Shown piece by piece: positions 44,153 through 52,814 of a DNA stretch of 64,000 bases. The position numbers and the translations under genes were made by a program. The notes under the pieces are model-generated. The model saw nothing but the letters and a program-made list of their open reading frames with translations, searched no databases and had not been told where the DNA came from. Positions within the stretch are counted from its first letter, which is position 1, and every line of letters begins with the position of its first letter. The stretch comes from Microbacterium oleivorans (GTDB lineage Bacteria > Actinomycetota > Actinomycetes > Actinomycetales > Microbacteriaceae), in the NCBI RefSeq assembly GCF_001691565.1, contig NZ_MAYO01000003.1:1402766-1466765 (forward strand). Reading direction: 5' to 3'.

Positions 44153-45507
44153 GCCCGGCCGTCCTCGAGGATGTTCCGCGCGGCGAGGCGACCCATCCGG
44201 ATCGCGCCGTCGACGTGCTGGTAGCCGGCGCCGGCGATGTCGCTGCACGCGAACTGGATCGGACCGACCGGGGTGCGGACATCGGCGCCGTAGCGGTGGA
44301 GTCCGCCGAGGTCGAAGCTCGCGGCGTACGCGCCGCGCGTCCACTCCTCGGTGCCCCAGTCGCTCTCGTAGTAGACGACGGGGTCCTTCGCCTCGGGACC
44401 GTAGTAGTGCGCCAGCGATTCGAGGATGCGCTCCCTGCGCTCCTCGGCGCTGAGGCGGAACATGTCGTCCGCGTTGCGATCCGAGACGAAGCCGACGAGC
44501 GTCCCGCGCGGATCGTCGTGGTTCGTGTTGTCGTAGGCTTCGTGGCAGATCTCGTACGGGCTGAAGGCGGTGCCCGAGAGCCCCTTCTCACGCCAGAACG
44601 GCGTCTCGTAGACGGCGTGCACCTTGATCACGAAGCCCATCGAGATGTGCTGGTGCATCTGGTGCTGCAGGCGCGGCATCGGCGGGACGAACGAGATGCG
44701 GTTGTAGAGCACGGGTGCGACGGCGAGGACCGCGCTCCGGGCGCGGACCGTCAGCCCGTCGGCGTGCGCCGTGACCCCGGCATCCGACCACTCGACGGTA
44801 CGGACGGGACGGTTCAGGAAGACGTCGTCGCCGAGGCGTTCGGCGAGGAGGACCGGAACCTGCTGGAGTCCGCCGACGACGCGCTTGTCGAGGATGAAGT
44901 CCGCGTCGACGAGGTGCGAATAGCTGCCCGCGCTCGCGGCCATGAGGAGCGACTGCAGCAGCGAGAACGCGTGGGTGGGCTTCGTGAGCATGGCGGATCC
45001 GGTCGCGAACGCCAGGTTGCGGACCGCCTCGTCGTCGTCGGTCTGCTGGCGCAGCCACGCGTCCCACGTGATCGTGTCCCACTCGGCGGCCTTGGGATGC
45101 GCGAAGGGACGGTCGGGGTCGATCTCGGCGACCATCGCGTCAAGGCGTCGGGTGATCTCGTCGATCGTCCGCTCGGTCTCGGGGCTCACCGGGAACATCT
45201 CCCCCGTGAAGCGCGAGACGGTGCCGTCCGGGCCGACGTAGACGCTGTCGCCTTCCCGGTAGCGGCTGAAGGTGTCGAGGCCCAGCTCGGCCACCGTGTC
45301 GATGAGCGCGTCCTGGTCGGGTGAGACCCACTGGCCGCCGAGCTCGAGCATCGCGCCCTCGACGACGTCGGTCCACAGTCGCCCGCCGACGCGCTCGCGC
45401 GCCTCGAGGACGGCGACCGACAGACCGGCCTTGCGCAGTTCGTTCGCGGCGGTGAGGCCGGCGGCGCCGGCGCCCACGATCACGACGTCTCGGGTGATCT
45501 CAGTCAT
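44149..45507 (-). CDS. Flavin monoamine oxidase, putrescine oxidase-like
   Basis: A 452-residue FAD enzyme. The dinucleotide motif VVIVGAGAAGLTAANEL is at residues 8-24, followed by ARERVGGRLWTD and the substrate/FAD region LELGGQWVSPDQDA. The C-terminal FAD motif is IAGAGYQHVDGAIRMGRLAA. The length and motifs fit bacterial putrescine oxidases, which convert putrescine to 4-aminobutanal with H2O2 release. The operon supplies GABA transaminase and aldehyde dehydrogenases that would continue the pathway, supporting that assignment; other primary amines remain possible. It overlaps gabP by 8 bp. Confidence 0.9.
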   Translation of the reverse strand: MTEITRDVVIVGAGAAGLTAANELRKAGLSVAVLEARERVGGRLWTDVVEGAMLELGGQWVSPDQDALIDTVAELGLDTFSRYREGDSVYVGPDGTVSRFTGEMFPVSPETERTIDEITRRLDAMVAEIDPDRPFAHPKAAEWDTITWDAWLRQQTDDDEAVRNLAFATGSAMLTKPTHAFSLLQSLLMAASAGSYSHLVDADFILDKRVVGGLQQVPVLLAERLGDDVFLNRPVRTVEWSDAGVTAHADGLTVRARSAVLAVAPVLYNRISFVPPMPRLQHQMHQHISMGFVIKVHAVYETPFWREKGLSGTAFSPYEICHEAYDNTNHDDPRGTLVGFVSDRNADDMFRLSAEERRERILESLAHYYGPEAKDPVVYYESDWGTEEWTRGAYAASFDLGGLHRYGADVRTPVGPIQFACSDIAGAGYQHVDGAIRMGRLAARNILEDGRA

Positions 45508-46981
45508 TCACGACTCCTTCGTTGGAGGGGATGCGCTCGTTCGACGCGTGGTCGGGACGGCGACGGAGGTTGCGCCGCACGAGCGGCCAGAACACGAGCA
45601 GCACAGCCGTGGCGATGAGACTCGTCCACACCTGCGACCGGCCGGACTCGGACGTCAGCATGACGGCCACGACGGCGGCGATGGCCGCGATGAGGAGGAT
45701 GTTGAGCCACGGGTGCAGCCATACCTTGAGCTTCAGCTTCGCGACCTCGTCGGGGGTCATCTTCTGCCGCAGACGCATCTGCGTGAGAGCGATGAAGACG
45801 TAGACGAACAGGGCCACGAGACCGGCCGAGTTCATGATGAAGTCGAAGATTCCCGAACTGGGTGCGACGAAGTTGACGAGCGTCGCGATCAGTCCGCCGA
45901 TGGTGGAGGCGAGCAGCGCGATGACGGGGACGCCCGTTCGCGAGCGGGTCGCGACGACCTTCGGGGCGAACCCCTTGTCGGCGAGGGCGGCGAACATACG
46001 CGACGCCGAGTAGAGCCCCGAGTTGAGCACCGAGATGACAGCCGTGAAGATGACGAGCTGCATGATGACGTCGGCTCCGGGGATGCCGAACTTCGCCAGC
46101 GCGATCGTGAACGGCGCATTCGCGACGTCGGTCGGCACGGGGAGCTCGTCCCACGGGACGACGGTCACGATGACGAGGACCGAGCCGACGAAGAAGAGCA
46201 GGATGCGCCAGATGATCGTGCTCGTGGCCTGCCGGATGCCCTTGGCGGGATCGACCGATTCGGCCGAGGCCATGACGGCGATCTCCGTGCCGAAGTACGA
46301 GAAGATCACGAGCGCGACGCCCGTGAAGGCCACGCCGATGCCGTTGGGGGCGAAGCCGCCGTGCTCCCACAGGTTGGGGACGGCGACCGTCGCGTTCGGC
46401 CAGAGCCCCAGGGCGAACAGGATGCCGGCGCCCAGGAACACGACGATGGCGAGCACTTTGATGCTCGCGAGCCAGAACTCCACCTCGCCGAAGGTCCGCA
46501 CCGAGATGACGTTCGTCCCCACGAAGATCGCGATGAGAATGAGCGACCACGCCCAGGACGGCAGGGCGGGGATCCAGGTGTTCATCGTCTCGCCGCCGAG
46601 CACCGCCTCGTAGGCGAGGACGCCGACCCAGAAGTACCAGTACAGCCAGCCCACGAGGTAGGCGGCCCAATCGCCGAGACCGACTCGGGCGTACTCCATG
46701 AACGAGCCGATGGCGGGGCGGGATGCCGCCATCTCGCCCAGCATCCGCATGGCGAAGAAGACGAGCAGGCCGCCGATCAGGTACGAGACGATCGCGGCGG
46801 GTCCGACCTCGCGGATCACGTTGCCGGATCCGACGAACAGACTGGCCCCGATGATCCCGCCGAGGGTGATCATCGTGACGTGTCGCGAGCGCAGCTTGTT
46901 CGAGCGTGCCTTCGTGACGGCGCCGAGCCCCGCCGACGTCTCGGGCGAGACGGGGTTCGACCAGTCGTTCGAGCCCGCCAC
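45500..46981 (-). CDS. Amino acid permease, GABA permease-like (AAT family)
   Basis: A 493-residue permease with about 12 hydrophobic segments. AAT-family marks: HVTMITLGGIIGASLFVGSG at the first helix, AMRMLGEMAASRPAIGSFMEYA, and FFVGSVLVIVTVVPWDELP. It resembles GabP, and the context (gabT one gene upstream, putrescine oxidase downstream) supports GABA uptake. Start ATG 46981 is 2 bp after gabT's stop. Its 3' end overlaps the amine oxidase by 8 bp. Confidence 0.9.
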   Translation of the reverse strand: MAGSNDWSNPVSPETSAGLGAVTKARSNKLRSRHVTMITLGGIIGASLFVGSGNVIREVGPAAIVSYLIGGLLVFFAMRMLGEMAASRPAIGSFMEYARVGLGDWAAYLVGWLYWYFWVGVLAYEAVLGGETMNTWIPALPSWAWSLILIAIFVGTNVISVRTFGEVEFWLASIKVLAIVVFLGAGILFALGLWPNATVAVPNLWEHGGFAPNGIGVAFTGVALVIFSYFGTEIAVMASAESVDPAKGIRQATSTIIWRILLFFVGSVLVIVTVVPWDELPVPTDVANAPFTIALAKFGIPGADVIMQLVIFTAVISVLNSGLYSASRMFAALADKGFAPKVVATRSRTGVPVIALLASTIGGLIATLVNFVAPSSGIFDFIMNSAGLVALFVYVFIALTQMRLRQKMTPDEVAKLKLKVWLHPWLNILLIAAIAAVVAVMLTSESGRSQVWTSLIATAVLLVFWPLVRRNLRRRPDHASNERIPSNEGVVND

Positions 46982-46983
46982 GT

Positions 46984-48342
46984 TCAGGCCTTCCCGAGCG
47001 CCTCAGCGACGACGTCGAGGCCCTCCGCCAGGAGCTCGTCCGAGATCGACAGCGGAGGCAGGAACCGGATGACGTTGCCGTACGTTCCGCAGGTCAGGAC
47101 GATGACGCCCGCCGCGATGCACGCCTTGGCGATCGCTCCGGTGAGCGCCGCATCGGGGGTGCCCGTGGTCGGGTCGACGAACTCCGCGGCGATCATGGCG
47201 CCGAGTCCCCGGACCTCGCCGATGCGGGGGTCGGATGCCGCGAGTTCGCGCAGCCGCGCCGTCAGGATCTTCTCGATCTCCTGCGCCCGCTCGATGAGGC
47301 CGTCGTTCTCGAACGCGTCCATCGCGGCAAGAGCGGCGGCGCAGGCGACGGGGTTGCCGCCGTAGGTGCCGCCGAGGCCACCGGTGTGCGTCGCGTCCAT
47401 GATGTCGGCGCGTCCGGTGACCGCGGCCAAGGGCATTCCCCCAGCGATGCCCTTGGCCGTGGTGATCAGGTCCGGCACGATGCCGAAGTGCTCGCTCGCG
47501 AACATGGCGCCGGTCCGGGCGAAACCGGACTGCACCTCGTCGGCGATGAAGACGACGCCGTTCTCGCGACACCAGTCGACGACGGCGGAGAGGAATCCGT
47601 CGGCGGGGACGACGAAGCCGCCCTCACCCTGGATGGGTTCGATGATGACGGCGGCCAGGTTGTCGGCACCGACCTGCTTCTCGATCATCGAGATCGCGCG
47701 GGCCGCGGCATCCGCACCCGACAGCCCGTCGCGCAGCGGGTAGGAACCCGGCACGCGGTAGATCTCGGAGGCGAACGGACCGAAGCCGCTCTTGTACGGC
47801 ATCGACTTGGCGGTCAGTGCCATCGTGAGGTTCGTGCGGCCGTGATAGGCGTGGTCGAAGGCGACGACGGCCTGCTTGCCGGTGAACTTGCGGGCGATCT
47901 TGACGGCGTTCTCGACGGCCTCGGCGCCGGAGTTGAACAGCGCGCTCTTCTTGGCGTGGTCGCCGGGAGTCAGCCGGTTGAGGGTCTCTGCGACCTCGAC
48001 GTACGACTCGTAGGGCGAGATCATGAAGCAGGTGTGGGTGAGCTGGGCTGCCTGCGCCGCGATCGCCTCGACGACTTTCGGGTGGGCGTTGCCGACGGTG
48101 GTGACGGCGATGCCCGACCCCAGGTCGATGAGCGAGTTGCCGTCCGCGTCGAGCACGACGCCTCCGCCGGCGGCGACGGCCGCGATCGGAACGGTGTGCC
48201 CCACGCCCGCGGCGACGGCATCGGCCTTGCGCGCGAGGAGCTCCTGCGAGCGCGGGCCGGGGATCGCGGTCTCGAGGCGGCGTTCCTGCGGAAGGGAGGG
48301 TCCACCGAGGGGCGTGCTGACGGAGGCGATCGAGGTGCTCAT
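46984..48342 (-). CDS. gabT: 4-aminobutyrate aminotransferase
   Basis: A 452-residue PLP enzyme, first gene of the operon. Fold-type I signatures: YESYVEVAETLNRLTPG, SALFNSGAEAVENAVKIAR (PLP phosphate contact), AFDHAYHGRTNLTMALT, and FIADEVQSGFARTGAMFA with the Asp that contacts the pyridine nitrogen; the PLP Lys lies in TTAKGIAGGMPLAAV. It converts GABA and 2-oxoglutarate to succinate semialdehyde and glutamate. ATG 48342 is 6 nt from TACGCT (48349-48354), so the operon's mRNA is probably leaderless. A PucR regulator is divergent across 95 bp. Confidence 0.95.
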   Translation of the reverse strand: MSTSIASVSTPLGGPSLPQERRLETAIPGPRSQELLARKADAVAAGVGHTVPIAAVAAGGGVVLDADGNSLIDLGSGIAVTTVGNAHPKVVEAIAAQAAQLTHTCFMISPYESYVEVAETLNRLTPGDHAKKSALFNSGAEAVENAVKIARKFTGKQAVVAFDHAYHGRTNLTMALTAKSMPYKSGFGPFASEIYRVPGSYPLRDGLSGADAAARAISMIEKQVGADNLAAVIIEPIQGEGGFVVPADGFLSAVVDWCRENGVVFIADEVQSGFARTGAMFASEHFGIVPDLITTAKGIAGGMPLAAVTGRADIMDATHTGGLGGTYGGNPVACAAALAAMDAFENDGLIERAQEIEKILTARLRELAASDPRIGEVRGLGAMIAAEFVDPTTGTPDAALTGAIAKACIAAGVIVLTCGTYGNVIRFLPPLSISDELLAEGLDVVAEALGKA

Positions 48343-48437
48343 GCGGCGAGCGTAGAGGTGTCCGCGCGTGCGGTCACTCTCCGCTGCGTCTATTCTCGGC
48401 ACCAGACTATACACGCCGTACAAACAGGAGGTTGCGC

Positions 48438-49970
48438 ATGGTCGCTCGGGACGCCGACCCCACGCTGCGCGCCCTCCTCACCCGCCGGGAACTCCGCCTG
48501 CGTCTGGCGGGCGCGGAGGACGACCTGCCCCCCGGTGCCCTCGACCGGGCGACGCGATGGGTGCACAGCTCCGACCTCGACGACCCGACCCCGTTCCTCG
48601 CCGACGACCTCGTGCTCCTCACGACCGGCACGCAGTTCCCCACCGGCATCCGCTACCCCTTCGACACCTACGTGCGGCGACTCGTCGACCGCGGCGTAGC
48701 CGCACTGGGGTTCGGGACGGAAGTGGCGCGCGACGGCATCCCGCCGGGACTGGCCTCCGCATGCCGCCGCGCGAACCTGCCGCTGTTCGAGGTGCCGTAC
48801 GACACGCCCTTCATCGCCGTCGCGCGCGCCAATGCCGAGGCGGTCGCCGCCCAGGCGTACGCGCGGCGCAGCTGGGCACTGTCGGCGCAGCGTGCGATCG
48901 CGCTCGCGGCGCTGCGGCCCGACGGGCTCGACGCGACCATCGCCGAACTCGCACGTCAGCTCGACACATGGGTGGGGATGTACGACGCCGCCGGCGAGCT
49001 CGTGCGCGAACATCCTGCGAGCACGCTCACTCCCGAGGCGGCGGCGGTGCTGCGGGTCGAGGTCGACGCGGTCCTGCGGCGCGGCGCCCGGGCGGGCTCG
49101 TCGCTGCGCTCCGACACCGACGCGTTCACCCTGCAGACCCTCGGGCGGGGCGGGAGCCTCCGCGGCGTCCTCGCCATCGCCGCGAGCGAACTCGACCAGG
49201 CGGGACGCGACGTCGTGACCGCCGTGATCGCGATGGCGGGACTCGCCCTCGAGCAGCACCAGCGCCTCTCCCGCGCCCGCACGGCGCTCCGCTCCGGAAT
49301 GGTCCGCTCGCTCCTCACCGGCGACCCCGCCCTGGCTCGGCAGATCTCGCGCGACGTCTGGGGGCCGTTGCCGTCCGCGCCGATCGTCGTGGCGGTGACG
49401 GATGCCGGGGGCCCCCGCACACACGCCCTCATCGACGTCCTCGAACTCCGCGCCGACGAGCGGCACGGCGCGCTGCTGTACGGCACCCTCGACGACGACG
49501 TCGTGATCGTGGTCCCCGCCTCCGCCGCAGCGACGCTCGAGGAGATCCCGGCGCGCTTCGCGGTCCGAGTCGGGGTGTCGGAACCGGCGGGATACGCCGA
49601 CGTGGCCCGCGCCCTCGATCAGGCACGCGCCGCGCGGGGCCGCGCCGCGGCCCCCGGACTGTCGCACTTCGCGCAGGTGCAGACCCGCGGCATCCTCTCG
49701 GCGCTGTCGGCGGGCGACGCCGCCACCGTCGCCGCCGGGTACCTCGCGCCGTTGCGTGCGCACGACCGCGACACCGGCGGCCGGCTCGAGGAGACGCTGC
49801 GCGCCTGGCTCGAGTCCGACGGCTCGAACGAGCGCGCGGCGACGGCCCTCGGGGTTCATCGCCACACTGTGCGCACACGGCTCGCCGCGGCCGAGAAGGC
49901 GCTCGGCACGGATCTCGGCTCGTTCGCCGCGCGGGCGGAGCTCTGGGCGGCGTTCCACCTCGAGGGGTGA
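48438..49970 (+). CDS. PucR-family transcriptional regulator
   Basis: A 510-residue PucR-type activator/repressor. The N-terminal half (about 1-130; LLTRRELRLRLAGAEDD...) is the purine-catabolism PucR domain, and the C-terminus (about 430-500) is the HTH_30 DNA-binding region: LEETLRAWLESDGSNERAATALGVHRHTVRTRLAAAEKALG. PucR members control purine, polyamine or GABA catabolism. Divergence from gabT suggests it regulates the putrescine/GABA operon. AGGAGG (48426-48431) is 6 nt before ATG 48438; the in-frame TTG at 48432 overlaps the Shine-Dalgarno spacing poorly. Confidence 0.92.
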   Translation: MVARDADPTLRALLTRRELRLRLAGAEDDLPPGALDRATRWVHSSDLDDPTPFLADDLVLLTTGTQFPTGIRYPFDTYVRRLVDRGVAALGFGTEVARDGIPPGLASACRRANLPLFEVPYDTPFIAVARANAEAVAAQAYARRSWALSAQRAIALAALRPDGLDATIAELARQLDTWVGMYDAAGELVREHPASTLTPEAAAVLRVEVDAVLRRGARAGSSLRSDTDAFTLQTLGRGGSLRGVLAIAASELDQAGRDVVTAVIAMAGLALEQHQRLSRARTALRSGMVRSLLTGDPALARQISRDVWGPLPSAPIVVAVTDAGGPRTHALIDVLELRADERHGALLYGTLDDDVVIVVPASAAATLEEIPARFAVRVGVSEPAGYADVARALDQARAARGRAAAPGLSHFAQVQTRGILSALSAGDAATVAAGYLAPLRAHDRDTGGRLEETLRAWLESDGSNERAATALGVHRHTVRTRLAAAEKALGTDLGSFAARAELWAAFHLEG

Positions 49971-49990
49971 CACGGCCCCAACGCGCACCG

Positions 49991-50959
49991 TCAGCCCACG
50001 GTCACCGCCGCGCGGCCCTGCTCGAGGCTGATCGGGGCGGTGTGCAGCCCGCGATAGATGTACTGCTCGTCCCACCCGTGGAAGACGAGCACATCGCCGT
50101 CCGGGGTCGCCACCACGTCCTGACCGCCGGGACCGCGGAACGCACCGTCACTGCCCGACGTCGACAGGATGGGGTCGCTCTGCTTCGCGTACGGGCCGGT
50201 CAGCGTGTCGGACCACGCCGCACCCACGGCGTAGGAATCCCCGCCGTAGTCGTTCGCGGAATAGAGGAGCGCGTAGCCGCCGTCCCGTGCGACGAGCGTC
50301 GGCGCCTCGACGAGCTTGTCCTCCCACGGCTGGTCCTGGGTGAGCAGCGTCACGGCGTCGCCGGTGAGAGACAGCCCGTCCTCGGACAGCGGCGCCATCC
50401 TCAGATGCGTGTCGAGGGCGCAGCAGTTGCCGTCGGTCTTCCACAGCAGGTAGCGCGTGCCGTCCTCGTCGTCGAACGTGGCTGCATCGATGGCGCCGCC
50501 CTCGTCGACGGGGCAGACGAGTGGTTCGTCGGATGCCGGAGCGAACGGTTCGTCGAGGGAAGCCGAGGTGGCCACCCCGATGCACTGCCGCCCGGACGCC
50601 GTGTGCTCCGCCGTCACGTACATGACGTATCCCTCGCCCAGCGGCGCGACCTCCGGCGCCCACGTGCGTCCGGTCGACGCCCAGGCGGGGAGGGTCGGGA
50701 GCGCGTCGCGCCTGTCGACCGTCCATGTCGCGAGATCAGGAGACGTCGCGACACGGATGTTCAGCCCGTGGCTCCCGGTCGCGAAGGCGACGTAGCCGTC
50801 ATCCGTCGACACGACATCGGGGTCGGGGAAATCCTCGTCGAGCACGAACCCGGTTGCCGCTGCCGCGGACGGTTTAGACGGAGCGGACGCTGGGGCACCG
50901 CATCCGCTGATCAAGACGGCTCCGGCGAGCGCCATCGCAGCCGCGACGACCCGCCTCAT
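49991..50959 (-). CDS. Secreted GH43-family glycosidase lipoprotein
   Basis: A 322-residue exported enzyme. Lipobox LISGC lies near residue 20, so it is membrane-anchored outside the cell. The five-bladed propeller of GH43/GH62-type enzymes is visible: DEDFPDPDVVSTDDGYVAFAT with the catalytic-base Asp, SWxxEV-like TWAPEVAPLGEGYVMYVT, and AIDAATFDDEDGTRYLLW carrying the Asp that orients the pKa. It would trim arabinose or xylose from polysaccharides. The ATG overlaps the permease stop (ATGA, 50956-50959), so it is cotranslated with the importer. The GH subclass and glycan are not resolved. Confidence 0.87.
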   Translation of the reverse strand: MRRVVAAAMALAGAVLISGCGAPASAPSKPSAAAATGFVLDEDFPDPDVVSTDDGYVAFATGSHGLNIRVATSPDLATWTVDRRDALPTLPAWASTGRTWAPEVAPLGEGYVMYVTAEHTASGRQCIGVATSASLDEPFAPASDEPLVCPVDEGGAIDAATFDDEDGTRYLLWKTDGNCCALDTHLRMAPLSEDGLSLTGDAVTLLTQDQPWEDKLVEAPTLVARDGGYALLYSANDYGGDSYAVGAAWSDTLTGPYAKQSDPILSTSGSDGAFRGPGGQDVVATPDGDVLVFHGWDEQYIYRGLHTAPISLEQGRAAVTVG

Positions 50960-51837
50960 CCCTTCACCGCCGCACCGGCCACGGAATCGACGATCTGCCG
51001 CTGAGCGAAGGCGAAGAGGATGAGCACGGGGATCGAGGCGATCGCGGCACCGGCCATGACGATGCCGAAGTGGGTGCGGAAGGCCCCCTGCAGCATGGCG
51101 AGTCCCGGCTGGAGCGTCATGTTCTCGGGCGAGAGCAGGACGTAGACGGGCCAGAGGAAGTCGTTCCAGTTGCCGAGGAACGACAGCACGGCCAGGGTCG
51201 CGAGGGCGGGTCGCGCGAGGGGGAGCGCGACCTGGAAGAAGATGCGGAAGTCCCCCGCGCCGTCGATGCGGGCCGCTTCCTCGATCTCGGGCGGAATGCC
51301 GAGGAAGAACTGGCGCAGGAAGAAGACTCCGAACGCGCTCGCCGCCCCCGGCACCGTGATCGCCAGGATCGAGTCGAGCCAGCCGAAGTTCTCGACCAGG
51401 AGGTAGTTCGGGATGAGGAAGACGACCGGCGGCACGAGGAGCGTCGCGATGATGAGCCCGAACACGATGTTGCGGCCGGCGAACTCGAGCCGGGCGAGCG
51501 CATAGGCGGCCATCGACGCGGTGACGAGGATGAGGACCGTCTGCAGCGTGGCCGCCGCGAAGCTGTTCCACAGCCAGAGGAAGATCGGCTGCTGACCGCT
51601 CAGAAGCAGTGTCTGATAGGCCTCGAGCGAGGGCGGGTCCGGAAGCGCGTACGGGTTGCGGACGGCATCCGCGTCGGTCTTCACCGAGGTCAGCAGCATC
51701 CAGATGAGAGGGAAGATCACGACGAGGGCGAGGGCGCCGAGAACGGCATACGAGGTGAGGTCACCCGCCCGGCGCGGAGATCGGCGGCGCGCGGGGCGCG
51801 CGTACGTCGGGGCGGGACGGACGGCGGTGTCGGTCAT
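50956..51837 (-). CDS. Carbohydrate ABC transporter permease, MalG type (second importer)
   Basis: A 293-residue permease with six hydrophobic segments. EAA loop: PPEIEEAARIDGAGDFRIFFQV. The N-terminal 30 residues are Arg/Pro-rich and cytoplasmic. Starts ATG 51837, overlapping the partner permease stop by 4 bp, and ends overlapping the GH43 lipoprotein. The importer has no ATPase gene nearby. Confidence 0.93.
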   Translation of the reverse strand: MTDTAVRPAPTYARPARRRSPRRAGDLTSYAVLGALALVVIFPLIWMLLTSVKTDADAVRNPYALPDPPSLEAYQTLLLSGQQPIFLWLWNSFAAATLQTVLILVTASMAAYALARLEFAGRNIVFGLIIATLLVPPVVFLIPNYLLVENFGWLDSILAITVPGAASAFGVFFLRQFFLGIPPEIEEAARIDGAGDFRIFFQVALPLARPALATLAVLSFLGNWNDFLWPVYVLLSPENMTLQPGLAMLQGAFRTHFGIVMAGAAIASIPVLILFAFAQRQIVDSVAGAAVKG

Positions 51838-52814
51838 GAGGCGGCTTTCTCGCTGCGCTCGCGCTGCAGGCGGAAGTTGACGACGCTGATGATCGCCAGG
51901 AACGCGAAGAGGACGTAGCTCATCGCCGAGGCCGGCGCCATGTTGTTCTGGGACAGGCCCTGGTCGGCGATGTACATGATCGCGGTGCGGGTCTCGTTGC
52001 CGGGACCGCCGTTCGTCAACAGGAACGACTGTCCGAACATGTTCGCCGAGGCCAGGATGGTCGTCGTCGTGATGAAGATCATCACGGGGCGCAGTCCGGG
52101 CAGCGTCACACTGAAGAACGTGCGGGCGGCTCCTGCGCCGTCGAGAGCTGCGGCCTCGTAGAGGTCGGTGTTGATGCCCTTGAGTCCGGCCAGGAAGATG
52201 ACGGTGTTGAGCCCGGCCGTCCACCAGACGGTGACACCGACGAGCGAGACCCACACCCACGGCGTGTCGACCACCCACGGGGTGTCGCTCGGGAGACCGA
52301 ACAGCCCCAGCAGATGGTTCAGGATGCCGGACTGCGTGTCGAAGACGTAGCTCCAGATCACACCGACGATCGCGACACCGAGCACGTAGGGCGCGAAGAA
52401 CACGGTCCGGAAGAAGGTGGCTCCCCGGAGCTTGCGGTTCAGGAGGACGGCGATGAACAGCGGCACGACCACGAGGAACGGGACGCTCAGGACGACGAAC
52501 AGCCCCGTCGCCCGCATCGAGTTCCAGAAGTCCGCCGAGGTGGTCGAGCCCGCAGTGAAGAGGTCGAGGTAGTTCTTCAGGCCGATGAAGTCCTGGCTGT
52601 CGCGGAACGGTGACCAGTTGGTGAGGCTGATCCACACGCCGAACACGGCCGGCACGATGACGAACGTGACGAACAGCGCCAGGAACGGTGCGAGGAACAG
52701 GTAGGCGATGAGGGTGCGGCGCCGACGAGCGGCCGGACGACGGCCACGACCGCCCGGCCGACCGACGATGCGGTCGGCCGGGACGGCCGTCGTGGCGGCG
52801 AGGTCAATCGCCAT
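51834..52814 (-). CDS. Carbohydrate ABC transporter permease, MalF type (second importer)
   Basis: A 326-residue permease of normal length, with about six hydrophobic segments and the EAA loop DLYEAAALDGAGAARTFFSVTLPG. The N-terminus is cytoplasmic and Arg-rich. It overlaps the binding-protein gene by 11 bp and the MalG-type gene by 4 bp. Unlike the first importer's MalF, it lacks the extra N-terminal helices. Confidence 0.93.
   Translation of the reverse strand: MAIDLAATTAVPADRIVGRPGGRGRRPAARRRRTLIAYLFLAPFLALFVTFVIVPAVFGVWISLTNWSPFRDSQDFIGLKNYLDLFTAGSTTSADFWNSMRATGLFVVLSVPFLVVVPLFIAVLLNRKLRGATFFRTVFFAPYVLGVAIVGVIWSYVFDTQSGILNHLLGLFGLPSDTPWVVDTPWVWVSLVGVTVWWTAGLNTVIFLAGLKGINTDLYEAAALDGAGAARTFFSVTLPGLRPVMIFITTTTILASANMFGQSFLLTNGGPGNETRTAIMYIADQGLSQNNMAPASAMSYVLFAFLAIISVVNFRLQRERSEKAAS

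Noticed and set aside
41691..47365. Long rightward frames (736 and 697 codons) over the GABA operon
   Set aside because: Low-complexity Asp/Arg/His-rich translations antisense to well-identified enzymes and permeases.
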